A DNA stretch of 64,000 nt, from contig VZRZ01002444.1 in NCBI GenBank assembly GCA_013398175.1, forward strand, positions 450,019 to 514,018, written 5' to 3'. This DNA is from Climacteris rufus. Taxonomy: Eukaryota > Chordata > Aves > Passeriformes > Climacteridae. The position numbers were made by a program, and so were the translations under genes. Below the pieces are notes generated by a model that was not told the origin of the DNA, did not search any database, and saw nothing but the letters and a program-made list of their open reading frames with translations. Each line of letters starts with the position of its first letter. The first letter of the stretch is position 1. Of this stretch, positions 1 to 11,901 are shown in pieces.

Positions 1-699
1 GAACATGCCATCAGTCCAACCACAGATGGGACAAATCTGGAGTGAAGGAGCCCATCAGCTCTCACAGCCCCAGCCAAAGCAGAATTCCTGCCTACGACAA
101 GCTTCCCCACGTTCACACTTGTCCTGGTTCTAAATTAAAAATAAATGTTTAAATAGAAGAGTGATGCAGCTCCTGACATCCACCTACAAAACAAACACAT
201 CGTGTCTGGGAAGACACACCAATAGGCCCAAAACCAGGACCGTCACCTTCTGTGGGCGTATAAACAAGAATTACCCGTCTGGGAGGCTCGAAGGCTGTGC
301 CCTTGAGAAAAAAAAAAGGCTCTTGCATGTCCCAAGAACCATCTGTTTTTCCTTTTCCCCCTGCCCACACTCAGCTGAGCTTTTGCCTCCTCTAACCCTG
401 TCAGAAAATGGTTGGTGGAGCTCAGAACCTGCTGTCACGGCCTGAAATGACTCTGACCTGCTCTGCATTGCTTACATCCACGTTGGGTTTTACAAGAAGA
501 AAACAAAAACTAAAAATTAATGAGGAGGATTAAAATTGACAAATTTCTGTGCCCTGTGATGAACTGTTAAGAGGTACCATGGAAGACCTGGCAGGATGTA
601 GGTGGATTAATTGCTCAGAAAGTTACTCCAGTAAATTGCACTGTGAGCTGCGACAGTGTTTTTCAAATGCAAACTCCAGAAAGGTTTATGAGCTGCCTT

Positions 700-790
700 C
701 AAACTGCCTGGTGGATTTGGCAGTGCTGGGCTAACATTTGGACTTGATGATTCTATAGGTATTTTCCAACCTAAATGACTTTGTGATTCA
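700..790 (+). repeat. CR1 LINE 3'-end fragment
   Basis: The tail matches the common avian CR1 3' region: a 'gcagtgctgggctaa' segment, then 'ggacttgatgatt', then 'ttttccaacctaaatgac', and a degenerate terminal 'gattc' octamer. This is a 5'-truncated, dead copy in the plus orientation, opposite to NCOR2, and encodes nothing. The 5' limit is uncertain. Sequence from about 640 may belong to it but is too diverged for me to assign. Confidence 0.75.
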
Positions 791-1084
791 GAAGAGGCTT
801 CAGTTTTTTCTAGCAGAGTTTTAAAGACACCTGCTGGGAGGCACCTTGCTGCCAGCACCGCTGCACCTTCCACATAGACACTGACACGTAAGCAGCACCC
901 AGTGGGTGCCACCTGAATTCCCCACCACCAAAGCACACAAATGTGGTTTAGCCCCCATTCTGACCTCAAATTTCTAGCATAGCCTTGGCACCTGCTCACA
1001 CACAGCTCTAAGACACCTGAAATAAATAAACTAAAGAACTCTGCAGCCCCAAACTACACGTTGCTACTTCTCCTCTCCATTGTT

Positions 1085-1280
1085 TTTCTGTGTTTTGTTC
1101 AATGCTATTTTTTGCTCATCCTCTCCCTCTCTTTGCATCTCTTCCTGCCCTCTGCAAACCTTCCTCCCACCCCACAAACCTGCTGATTTGTCAGAGCACC
1201 CTCTCCAGGGCTTTCAAATCTCCAACTGCCTCTAGTAAGGACTTTCCCCCTTTCACACCAACTTTCCTGTTGTTCCTTAT
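1085..1280 (+). repeat. Pyrimidine-rich low-complexity tract
   Basis: On the plus strand this stretch is dominated by C and T (runs such as 'cctctccctctctttgc' and 'ctttccccctttc') with few G. It gives a spurious 145-codon open frame at 1090-1527. I see no gene in it. Confidence 0.5.
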
Positions 1281-2592
1281 GGTTCAGGTGCTCCCACACA
1301 GACACACTTTGAGAAGCTTTGCAGGCTTTCATAAATTCAGTGTCATGACAGACATCAAGGAAGCAGAAAGACCATGGATAGCCAGGGGCTCTGGGACATC
1401 AACAGATTTGGGGGAGGAGGCCAGCACTAGCAGAACTGACAAGGAGAGACTGACACCGAGAGTGCCACGGCACCACAAACCACCCTGGCAGAGCAGGGCA
1501 GCACCAGGGCAATCTTTAGATAAATGAAATGCAAAAGACCCAAAAGCAGCCTCATTAAAACACACTTCATGCAGCAGACTGAAGAGGTACTTGGGCCCAG
1601 TATCCTCTGCTGCCAACCAGGAAGGCTGGACATGTCTGTGCTGCCCCTGTGTGGGGTGCGGCGAGGGGGAGCCAGGGAAAGCACCCTCAGTCTCAAGGTC
1701 TCTGTGTTATCACATGATTTGGGAGTGCCAAGAACACCATTTCCATCCCCTTCCTGGTAAATCCTCTGACCCTAAATAACCCAAGTCTACCAGGTTCATT
1801 TAGATTTGCTAATCAAACTGTTTAAAGCCAGGCTCCTGAACACAATATCACAGAAAAGCTCTTGGCAACACACAGAGAAAGCCCAACGGAAGGAAAAAGG
1901 AAGAAGCTTCCTCCCCACCCCCTTTTTAAAATTATTTTAAATCTTTCAGCCTGCTGCCTTACCTACCATAAAGTCTCCAGCAAAATCTTCTGTGTTGTCC
2001 CCGACCTCAGGGCAACCCCCACACTAAGCCAACAACTGCAGGCAGCCGCGCAGCCGTTCTGCCTCTCTCGCTTTCTGTTTTGGACACGTGCACTTGCTGG
2101 TGCGCTTCATTTCTCCTTCCCCTGCCTGCAGCTGCCGGGTCCTGGCTGCCTGATCTCCAACGAGGAGGAAGAAAGGGAGGTCTGAGAGCAATGCTGGAAG
2201 CACCCCTGGGTGCTGACCTGCAGCGCACAGCGCCAGACAATGCTATGGCACGGCCAGCAGCACCTCTGACCCTGCGCTCCCAGCTCCAGCACCAAGCACA
2301 TCCATACAGACAAGGCATCTACAGACTGCTCCACACAGATGGCCTTCCCACAACTCCAAGAATCAGCCTCTGAGGAGAAGACCTCAGAGACAGGAGGCCT
2401 GCAGAAAGGAAACCTGGAGCTGGTCTTGCAACAGAAAGGCACACTGCTCCTCCTCTCTTCCTCCCACCAGCAGAAAAACAAGTACAAACACCCAGTGCTT
2501 CTGGCTTCCTTGGAAAACAGCTCTGGAGCAAACCCATGGAGATCTCGAGTGCAGCCAGACGAGAACCTGCAGCACAGCTTGAGCAGCCCAAA

Positions 2593-2851
2593 GCGTGATA
2601 TCCGTCCTCGTCGCTTACCACGTCTTCAACCGAGAAAGCAACCAGGAGCTCCCTGCTGAGTTTCGGTGTAAGACAGCTTTGCTTCAAAACCACCGGCGCT
2701 TGTTTTGCCGTGACGCCGAGGAGGAGCAGCCCGGGGTCAGCCACCACATCCGCCAGCTGAGCCGGCTCCCCGGCAGAGAGCGGCACTGGCACCGCAGCCG
2801 CCTCGAATCACAGCATCGGGCACGGGCAGCGCCGCACCTGGGAGCTCCCCG
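2593..2851. promoter_or_regulatory. Intronic CpG-island-like patch, possible internal promoter
   Basis: I count 25 CpGs in about 259 bases, close to the number expected without CpG depletion, while flanking intron has very few. On the NCOR2 strand a consensus-like donor (GTG|GTAAGC, GT at 2618-2617) sits at the downstream edge. The layout would suit an alternative first exon running from within the patch to base 2619 and splicing into coding exon 2. The minus frame is open across it but has no ATG in frame there. No TATA box is apparent. CpG-dense DNA could also be an enhancer or an undecayed GC-rich segment. Confidence 0.35.
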
Positions 2852-5800
2852 GGCACAGCAGAGCTCACCTGGTGACAAGCCACTGCCCCACACTGTCCTC
2901 GTCACCTCTTGGAGGCAGACAAACAGGCCAGGGCACTGCATACGCTCCTTGAGGAGCAAATCCCAGCTCCTTGCCACCTCCAGCAAGGATTAGGGCTGCT
3001 CATTACAAGCTCACCCAGCGTTGTATTGTGATTAATTTTTACTTTTTAACAATGTTCTCTTTCTGCTGAAACACTCAATGAGGCTGATTAATAATGGTGT
3101 TACACAAACAGTGAGCAAAAACAAGGCCAAAGCATCCCTATTTATTTCACTTCTCATGAACTGTCCCTTATCTAATCTCACAAAAGGATGCCTGGTCTGT
3201 CCCTGCTGCTCGTGAGCAGTTTGCGTGCCCTTCTGGGAACTTTTAACCACAGGGGAAGGAAGCGATGGGTGATGGCAGAGGGCTGGTGACTCCCAGACCG
3301 TGGCACTGGTGGCACGTAGAGCCACAGCTGGACACTTTACAGCTGCTGCTCTGGAATGTCCCACGTGGCCCAGAGCAGCCCAGTATGGTATCCAAGACAT
3401 GACCACACAGCCTCAGACTGCAAAGCCACCCCATTCCCCTGGGAAGTTCGTTGAGCTTCCTGCACCCCCAGGACCACAGAGACAACATGGAGCAGTGTAT
3501 CCCAACCTGGAACATGCCAGGGCCTCAGACCATCCAGCAATTAATTTGTGGGGTGGACAAAGTAGCACAGCCACCACTCTGGTGGCTATGTCAGAAACAG
3601 GGGACATCCCCCAGCCCTGCTCTGCACAACCTCCACTTTGGAAAAAGAAGTTGCTTTACATCTCTTTCTGCCAGCAGTGAGTGTGACCTATTTTAGCAAT
3701 AAAAGGAAAAGTTCTCTGGTGCCTGGATACCCCTTGGCACTGGCAGCACAGCATTTGCTCATCAGACCGAAAAATGCACATTTTATCCTTCGCCCGAAGA
3801 AAATAATTTTTCCCAAAGCTAATTCTCAAAGGTAAGAGGAAGGGGAAAGGTTTGGGAGGAACCACGGTGGTAGCAGAGCTGTAACTGCATGAGGTCCAGA
3901 CACAGCTCCGGCAGCAAGGGGACCAGCGTGGCACACAGCCCACCGTGCTCAGCCTCTCCAGCCCAGAGGAGCCATCCTCTGTTGCTGAAAACCTCCTTTG
4001 AAGTGCAAAGGAGGTGATTATTGATCCAAACAGGTTGTCCACAAGCACAATGTTGTCTGCCCAACTTCCTCCCCAAAACCCTGGGAGAAGCTCGCTGCAG
4101 ATTTAAGAAAAAAATAACATAAACCAAACAATAACTCCTCCACAATCAGCTCCCCTGTTGAAGATAAGGTCAGTAATAAAAACCTGGCTGAATACATGCA
4201 TTTTTATCTTGCCTACAGGGATGCAACATGTGCTGAAAAGACAAAAGCCCTTATTGTTCTGAGACAGTCTCACTGCCATCCATCTCTCAGAAGCTGCTGA
4301 CTTGGCCCTTTGTTTTAGGAGGTGACCACACCGCGCGTGGCCCCTTCTTGGAAGGCATTGATTGCTGCTGCCATCCCTGCACCAAGGCCACGGCTGCTGC
4401 CAGCACCAATAGCGTCTGTACCAGCTGCACAGCACTGCATCCTTCCCGACGCCCTCTCCCCGCCTCTCCAGCAAACCAGGGCTGTCAGTGGCGCTTGGCT
4501 GTCCCGTCTGAATGTGCCATTCATGGAGAAGTCACGTCTCGGTGAGGACAGCTCTCAGCTGTTGTGGCTTCCCGGTCATCTGACCGGTGCCGGGTGCTGG
4601 AGCCAGCCGCCAGCCCTCTCCAGGCAGCCAGAGGTGCCCGCAGAGCAGCAGCACAGCCATTACAGTGCTGCTTTTCAGCCTCTCTCCATCACAAGACTTT
4701 TGTCCCAGTCACATCCAGGCGCCTTTGAGTCGGGAATGACCCGTCTGCCCTTCCTCCAGCCCCCACGCCTGGTGCTGTGCTTCCTGAAGCCATGAACACC
4801 CATTCAGGGTAAGCAGCAGCTCTCTTCACACAACAAACCCAAACTCTCCACATTAAAAGCACCATTGCCCATTATCGCATCTCTTCTGTAGCAGCCTCCC
4901 CCACCATCTCCTACCTCACCTGCTCCCACACAACACACAAAACCTGTCTGCAGGTCCATGTAGCACCCTTTTGGCTTTCCATGTCCCCTGCTCTCTCTTA
5001 CTCTTCTGCACACCTCCATAGCAAATCCTTCACTTGCTCAGTATTTTGAATAAATGCTGTGACAATGACAACCAACAAAAGTCCCCAGCCTTGCAGAAGG
5101 TGCCTCCAGGGACTGGTGGAGCAGCACAATCAGAGTCAGGCCTGAAGCTCAGGAAAAGGCTCCAAAAGTGGCTTTAGTGGGTCTCTACCTTTGCCAAACC
5201 ACATAAGCAGTGAAAATTCTTTCTTCCCCCGTCAATTTACAATCTTGAGATCAACCAAAAGCAAAGCATCACCTTCTGCATCAAATCATGTCCAAAAAGC
5301 AGATTAAGGAGCAACCACAGAAGTTTACTGTAGCTTGAAACAAAATAAGTGTTTTGGGTAAAGACTGTATCCTACGGAAAAAAAGCTTTACAAACTGCTA
5401 GCTGTAAGCTAGCTCCTCCTTCCCAGCAAAGGGAGGGAGACCCTAGGGCAGGGAATTAGGTGTCCTGTTCCTTCACCTCCATGCTCTCCCAGTCCCACAG
5501 CAGAAAGCCAATTTTCCCAAATCCACTGCTGAGCTGCTCAAGACTAATGCAATCCGTCACTGGAAAGGTACTCGAGAGAGATTGTGCTGAGTTCTCCTGA
5601 CAGAACTGATCAGAGTCAGTATTTCCAAGGCATGTCTTTTATTTTCAAGTCACTCCTTAAAACATTAGCTGGAGCCCAGCAGCCAGAATTCAGGATTCCC
5701 TCGCTCAGCTGGTAGCAGGAGGTTGTTCTTTGTGCTTGGAGGTGGTGCACTGTAAACTCTTCCATTGTGCTCGTTCCTGGAGCAGTGACACAGACTGGCA

Positions 5801-5895
5801 TTTTGCTCCCAGGAGACAAAAGTGTGAATAACTAGTCCAAGGAAAAGCACCACAACAGCAGTAACCCAAACTACAGTGCCCCTCTGCAGGCTTAC

Positions 5896-6014
5896 CTGTG
5901 CCACACCGATCATGTCACCACCGAGAGGAGCGAGCCCCTGCCATCCCCGGAGCCTGTGCCTCCTGGACAGCACCTTCCGCGGCAGGACACTGGATTTAAC
6001 TCACCCTGCTCAAA
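5896..6014 (-). other. Candidate alternative (possible poison) exon
   Basis: On the minus strand a strong acceptor (pyrimidine tract CTCCTCCTCCCACCAG, AG at 6016-6015) and a strong donor (CACAG|GTAAGC, GT at 5895-5894) bound 119 nt. It lies between NCOR2 coding exons 1 and 2. If joined after codon 35 in phase 0, the frame reads FEQGELNPVS and onward for 34 codons, then meets TGA. The other two frames also stop. It could therefore be a nonsense-introducing exon, an untranslated exon of an alternative first-exon transcript, or a chance pair of splice-like sites. Confidence 0.2.
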
Positions 6015-9000
6015 CTGGTGGGAGGAGGAGTCTGGGCAGGGAAGGCACTCGATTCCCCCCAGGCCACCTTTTGGCTTGGACACCAAATCAACACGCAAGT
6101 TTGCACCAACCTCTTGTCTCTGGTTCACACAGACAAGGAAGTTATTTATCATGGGCCAAAGCAAACGAGCGATCGGCCTGGACGCTCCTGCACAACGGCT
6201 GTTTTGCAAATGGGGAGCTTAATGAAGGAACTACTGAGCTGCTCCCAGGCAGGAGAGGTGGCACAGGAAAAGCACAATGGTCTCAAAGCTGGAGCAGAGG
6301 AGCTGAGGAGGGCTTAAGATCCCCTTTCCATCCTAGCTGAAGCTGTGTGAAGGGAATGGGGCTAAACAGCAGGCAGGAGGCAAAATGAGCCTCTTGTTTT
6401 GTGGGGAGGGAAAAGCACTTGCAAAGAGGGTTCAAATGATGATGGAGCACATATGAATGTGCACATAACCCAGTCCTACCAATCCCCAATCCTGTCTGGT
6501 ATCTCTAGTAGGTAGAGGACTTAAAGCAGAAGCTGTTTTGTCACAGAGGCTGCTGCTTGAGGACACCTTGTGTGCCCTGACCCACAGCATCTCCTGCACC
6601 TGATACCACCTCCCAGAAAGCTCAGCCTGCATCCAAAGCCACATCATTCCTGCTCTGAAATGTCAGGGCACTAACAGGAGCAGGAAGACTGATAAGGAGG
6701 GCACAGCAAGAAACTGGATTCACAAGGGAGGATAAGAGGGGAACCCTTCTGTTCCCAGGGACTATTGATCATGAAGAGGCTTTAAAAAGAAAGGAGGACG
6801 TGCACTACGTAGGAAAATTGATCTGTTTACAGAAAATATCTGCAGGTTGCCTGAAAATGAATATCCTTCATGCGAAAGTTTCCTTTGAGAGAGCATGAAC
6901 TTTGGACACATTAGAAGGTTAAGAGCGTAAGTAATGTGTTTTTTCACCTTTAGCTAAAGGTCACGGAGCATTCAAACAATTCCTCTGTTTCCAAGCCGAA
7001 CATGACAGAAGTCAACTGCACACCCCAACATTACAGCTAATGAATATGGAAAACAGAAATGTTTTCCCTGCAGTTTGGCCAAGAACCACTCTGTGCCCTT
7101 AAGAAGAAACTGCTGATTATTGGAGATTTTAGTTTTACCTGAAGAAAGTCAAACAAACCAAGCCTTTTCACCAAGATTCCTTCTTCCCATTAAAAGCATG
7201 TTGACTCATCAAAGCTTTTTGCAAATCATTGTCTACTAAGACAGAATTATATCCAGGGTCATTATAAAATTTTGCACCACTTTCACATCCAGCCTCCCCA
7301 ACAGCTGGAGGACCAGATGTTTCCCAGTGAGGAGGAAGAGGAGTAAGACACCCGAGTACAGCCAGGGACCTGCTTACCCTGTGGAACAGCCCATTTGCTG
7401 CGTCACCCATCAGAGAGCTCAGTCTGGGTCAGACCCATGGGTTCACAGCCCCGCCCAAAGCTGGCAACCAAGAGTGAAACCAGACAACAAACATCCTCAC
7501 TCAACCGGTACTGGATGCTCTCTGCCAGTTCCAAACACAGCAGTAACTCGTGGAACATGCTGCTGGGAGGAGGTGCCCATATGTACACAGCATATTTCTG
7601 TTTGTTTACTAGAAATACATAATTTTTTCCCCCATTTTGTTGGATATTCCCTTGGATTTTATGTGATGCGAGAAGTAAAATCCCCAAGCCCGCTTCCATT
7701 GCCTGCTGCCCCTTCACAACGTCCCCTCTCACTTGCCTCATCTGTGAAATCAAACAGCTGCAATCCTTTAAATCACTTTTCATAAAGTGTCTCCAAGCCT
7801 AAAATAATGTCACGGCTCATTTCTGAGCTCAGCATTCCTGCCGCGCCGCATTTCCCTGGGTGCGACCGTCACAGTTGGACTGTGATTATTTATTTATATT
7901 ATAATAGCATTTGCAGCCCTGCTGTGCTCAGCTCTGCACACGCGCCCAGGAGGTGACCCAGGGCGTTTCCACCACCAGGATAAGGATCCCTGAGCTGACG
8001 AATTCCCAGTTCTCAGGAAAGGATGTCTTGGAACGCAACAAACCAGAACCAAAATTTAATTAGATGCAAGACATGTTAGTGTCGGGTTGGTTTTGGCCTC
8101 CCTTGCTTTCTTCCAAACAAGCTCTCACTGTGCAAACACACCCCATGACAAAACTGACCTGGCCAAGACATGCAAGCAAATACCGCTGACTTTTAATATT
8201 AAACAGCACAGCAACTTCAAAGGAACTGGGCTCTCCTCTCCCAAGCAATCCCACCAGAGATCAGCTCCAGCCCCAGAGCCATGGCCAGGTTCCAGCTCAC
8301 GGCGCCGCCGAGCAAGAGACACGTGTTTGCAAACAGCTGAGAGCGGCGGGGCAGATCATGCAGGGACACGCTTCCAGAAACACTCTGCCTACCCTCTCAG
8401 GAGAGGCAAGGTGCATTGGTTTGTGTGGGGTTGTGAGGAGCCTTTTGGCTTTCCACCCAAAAAAATCTCAGCTCGGACCTCTCCTGCATCCAGACACCCA
8501 AAAGGTATCACATAACTTGGGGTGATTACATGCGGCTGTGAAAACAGCTTCTAGAAGCAAATGCCAGCAACTTCTTCCAACATTAATACAATAGAATAAA
8601 ACCAGTGCTCGTTGCAGGCTGCAGAAACCCCCAGATCCAGCCAACTGCCCTGCTCAGCTCATCCTGCTGTTGCAGCATGAAGGGGAAGCAGTCAGGATTT
8701 TGCAGAAGGACAAGGGCTCAGCACCCCAAGGCCAGAAGCTCTCTTCACACTCTTAAAAATCAGTCTCCACACTAAGGATTGAGGTTCCTTTGGTTTGTTT
8801 CTTACCACAATCATGCAACAACCGCAGATCGTGCTCACCTGGTCACATCATCCTTCTCCTGCCTGGGTTTCTGATAAAAAGAGAACTGGGATTTTCTTTT
8901 TGAGACAAATGCTTTTGGTTCTGTTCCAGCCCCCAAACAAACACGCTCGCACCAATGGAAGCAAAACTCCCATAAATCGAACCAGGTCAGCGTGTCTCAT

Positions 9001-10231
9001 ACCCAGGATGAAAAGCTTCTTTGTGCAGCAGCACGCAGGCCCCGAGCGATGCAGATGAGCCAGCAAACACAGCCAAGAGCTCGTCCCGCACCCTCCTTAA
9101 CGTTTCTATTTCAAAGCCTTTCCCATCTCCGGCTCTGCTCCCTGTGCCACTCTGCTGAAGCCAGGCAAAGAGGGCAAACGAGGGAATTTCAGCCCTCCAC
9201 TGACACTTCACAGGCTTCCAGGCTCTCAAGTCAAACACTGAAACCAGCATGGACCGAATTTGATCATTCAGTAGCTGTCACTGTCAAATGTAACCCCAGA
9301 CAAGGTCCCCTTGCTGACTTGTGTTACAGGGAACCTTCTTGGCTGTAGCCACCTCACTGTGACCCACCAAGCAGTGGCTCCAAAGACCTTTGGAAGTGTG
9401 AGCCACACTCCTGCACCTAATGAGATTCCTTTAAGCAGCCTGAGCTGACTAAAGCTGTTCCACTAAGAAGAGTTTCTTCCGTTAAGGGCTTAAACTGAAA
9501 GCATTCACCTATCCGGGATGAGCAAACACAGACATGAGTGAGATGGCACAGAAAGGAGAGACTGGATCCAGGTGAATTAACATCTGTAAGTTCTGTTACA
9601 TTCAACCAAACACAGCCAAAAAAAAAAATCATCCCCAGCTTATGCTTTGATCCAACAAGAGGAAAGACTACAGGTCAAGAGTAAGAGGGGAAAAGAGGTG
9701 GAAGGATAAAATGGAAAGCTCAGCAGCTCAGGTATCTTCTTGCTCCCCAGGAATGCCACACAAAGAGAGACAGATTTCCTAACAAAGGGCAGGTGGCAGG
9801 GTCACTCTCAGCAGTTTGCCTGGGAACCAGGAGAGCTCTCCTGTGGGTGTGAGAAGCAAGGACTGGGCTCGTTGCAAAGCAGGAGAGGATGGTCATTCCC
9901 TTTTGATTCAGTGCCAAGGAAAGGCCATGCTGAAGAGGGCTGGATGCCACATGCTCCTGCTCCACTCGAACGTTCAAACCTTCCCCTCTGGACTCAGGCT
10001 GGATGCTGCACCCAACCAAGGGTGCTCCTGCCAGGAAGACAAACGGTGCTCAGAAAAGATGAGCCAGAGTCCACGAGCACTGCCATGGCAAGTGCTAGGA
10101 AAAGGCTGGAAAGGGAGAGAAAAACTGAAAGCACCATATGGAGAAACAAAAGAGGATCCCATGATGGAGGAACAATGAAATCCTGTACCATAGGCACGGA
10201 AACAGTCTGATTTCTCTGTAACAGCCACATC

Positions 10232-10456
10232 CGAGACCGGCGCAGCTGAACCACTGACCCAGCAACGGGGACACCCACGTGGCTCCCACCCTGCGAGTGG
10301 GTAGGGAAGGAAAGCCTCGGCCTTACCGCATGCGGTCGGGCAATCTGCACCGGGTAGGACATGGCGTGCGGGGGGTAGCGCGGCTCGGCAGCGCGCCAGC
10401 TCTGCGTCACGGGCTGCGTGGAGCCAGACATGTCGAAAGAGCAGGCGCGGCGGTCG
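10232..10456. promoter_or_regulatory. CpG-dense patch over the NCOR2 start exon
   Basis: I count about 26 CpG dinucleotides in these 225 bases, far above the surrounding intron. The patch covers the coding part of the exon, part of its leader and about 95 bp of the following intron. Codon choice for Arg, Ala and Pro explains part of it, but the enrichment continues into the intron. It may be an unmethylated regulatory patch or a minor promoter. The good acceptor upstream argues that the main transcript passes through rather than starts here. Confidence 0.4.
10327..10431 (-). CDS. NCOR2: NCOR2 (SMRT) first coding exon, residues 1-35
   Basis: This exon encodes the extreme N-terminus of nuclear receptor co-repressor 2 (SMRT), a nuclear scaffold that carries HDAC3/TBL1 complexes to unliganded thyroid and retinoic acid receptors and to other repressors such as RBPJ. 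The minus-strand frame opens MSGSTQPV, continues with a Trp-Arg-Ala stretch and the EPRYPPH and SYPVQIAR motifs, and ends RPHA. From memory it differs from human SMRT at about 7 of 35 positions with no gap. NCOR1 begins quite differently (MSSSGYPP), so the paralogue is excluded. The frame runs into a GTAAGG donor at 10326-10321 after exactly 35 codons, phase 0, where the human exon also ends before Asp-Val-Gly-Leu-Leu. The start has G at -3 and T at +4, an adequate context. Only this small part of a roughly 2,500-residue protein is present. The repression and SANT domains lie downstream, outside the window. Confidence 0.93.
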
Positions 10457-10481
10457 CTGCTTCCAAGTCACCAACAAAGGA

Positions 10482-10511
10482 TTAGGAGAGCCGAGAGCTC
10501 CTCTTCATCAT
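10482..10511 (-). CDS. Short upstream ORF in the NCOR2 leader
   Basis: The leader holds two adjacent ATGs (10511-10509 and 10508-10506) that open one frame: MMKRSSRLS followed by TAA at 10484-10482. The stop lies 50 nt before the NCOR2 start. The first ATG has a weak context (C at -3). The second has A at both -3 and +4 and is the likelier start. Such a uORF would be expected to lower or condition translation of the main frame. No peptide function is implied. Whether it is used depends on the exon being included as modelled. Confidence 0.4.
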   Translation of the reverse strand: MMKRSSRLS

Positions 10512-11852
10512 ATGTGTGCTTTCCACGTCACGCAATAGCTGGAAGGAAACAGGAAAGCAGCAGGTTAAAATTCAGTCAACCACAGTCCTGTGAGACAACC
10601 GAACATCAGGCCTTGGGCGATCACCAAAACCTCACTGCCCTTGCAATTCCCCAGCAGCCCTGTTTTCCTCTTGACAAACCCCACTGCCAAGCTTTTTCTG
10701 TAGATTACTCCTATCACAGGACATGCAAATACAAGATTTTCCCAAATTCATCCCCCCCAATTTCCCTGGAAGGTGCTGGCCTTCACCCAGCACCACCAGG
10801 ACCAGGAATTCAAACTACCAGCGACTTATTTGGGCCCTGCTGACCTCTGTCTCCAAGTCTCTTGTAGATGGGTATTTTTTTGCAGGGTGACTCAGTTTCC
10901 AAAAATACAATGTACAGTTTTGGCATTTCAACACAGGGTCCAAAGGCACAAGGTCCCGTCCCTTTCCACGGCTACACTCTCACATATCAGTGTCTTCCTG
11001 ACCAAGCTGTGGCCACTTTTGCAGCACCTTGAGGTAAGCCCTGATCTAATGGCAGGACGGACACCAGACACCAACCTTCCCTGCAGCCATGTCCATCCAC
11101 AAGGCTACACTAAAACCCAGAACTAAAGCATGTCACACACGTCCAGTGCCACCTGGCACCAATGCTTTTCTGACAGAGGCCAAGAGCCAGAGAATACACC
11201 ACAGCCCTGAGGGTATTTTCACAAACACATCACCCACACATACACTCCTGTACCACCTGTTGCAATTCCTTTCGCAGCTGTAACAAAACCAGGAAAACCA
11301 ACAAAGTGGGAGGATGGCCCTTGGCCTCAAGGGGAGATTTACAAGTTACTGATTTTTATAGATACTTCATCTAGTTTGCTTGGTGAGGATTTTAAGCCTC
11401 CTGGTTTTTGTCTGGGCTATGAAGTAACAAAAGTCTAAATGCTGCCCTTCATCACTGTCTGCGTGAGATGCATTAAATATCAGTCTCATTAACAGTTAGT
11501 TACACCACGCATAAATTCCCACTGCTGCCTGCCTAGGTCGGGTGATGTTACCAGGACTGATCCCAAGCAGGGAGAGCCACAGTGCCCTGGGACCCATTCT
11601 CCATTCCCCCCAACGCTGTGCACGCTCACACACCTCCTCCCTGGTGCAAATACATTTTATGTATAGACCTGTGGAAGGGTTTTTGGCAGTATCAAAATCA
11701 TCCATCAGCACACTGGGAGCAGCAGAGGAAACTTCCAGCGCCACAAGCTCCCTGCAGCCTCTCCCCACACTTGTGGTCTCTGTGCATGGGGAGCACAGCC
11801 AGCCCCAGCCAACGCAATTTCAACTGAAACAGCAGTTGGTGTGTACAAAAAC

Positions 11853-11901
11853 CAAAAAGGGGGTAGGAAAGGGGGAAAAGAAAGAAAAAAGAAAGAGGAA
11901 G
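11853..11901 (+). repeat. Purine-rich low-complexity tract
   Basis: An almost pure A/G stretch mixes G5 blocks with 'aaagaaaaaag' units. It has no recognisable unit length and is not coding. Confidence 0.7.

Larger units (their letters stand above)
1..10326 (-). other. NCOR2: NCOR2 intron after coding exon 1 (partial)
   Basis: This is the intron following the 35-codon exon, cut by the window edge. I looked for the next coding exon, expected to start Asp-Val-Gly-Leu-Leu-Glu-Tyr-Gln, and did not find it, so the intron is probably longer than 10.3 kb. The contents I can name are a CR1 3' end (about 700-790), pyrimidine-rich DNA around 1085-1280, a CpG-dense patch (2593-2851) and a candidate alternative exon (5896-6014). 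The remainder, including 2860-5890 and 6015-10320, shows only short chance reading frames on both strands and no recognisable repeat. Confidence 0.75.
10327..10538 (-). other. NCOR2: NCOR2 exon carrying the 5' leader and start codon
   Basis: The 212-nt internal exon is bounded on the minus strand by a polypyrimidine tract (TTTCCTTCCAG) whose AG lies at 10540-10539, and by the GTAAGG donor at 10326-10321. The first 107 nt (10538-10432) are untranslated and the last 105 nt are coding. Because a splice acceptor precedes the leader, at least one further untranslated exon must lie upstream, at higher coordinates. The coding end is supported by homology and by the matching phase. The acceptor is inferred from its sequence alone, and an alternative start of the exon cannot be excluded. 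Confidence 0.8.

Noticed and set aside
1950..2035. Possible minus-strand exon ending at GTAG|GTAAGG (GT near 1964)
   Set aside because: The donor is good and one frame reads acidic, protein-like residues, but no adequate acceptor lies upstream and the frame does not fit the NCOR2 sequence expected after codon 35.
5397..5413. Inverted repeat GCTAGC-tgtaa-GCTAGC
   Set aside because: Six-base arms with a short loop are expected many times by chance in 64 kb, and no context suggests a function.
9994..10431. Reading the NCOR2 frame as a 145-codon protein
   Set aside because: Only the first 35 codons resemble SMRT. The frame then crosses a clear GTAAGG donor into intron sequence.
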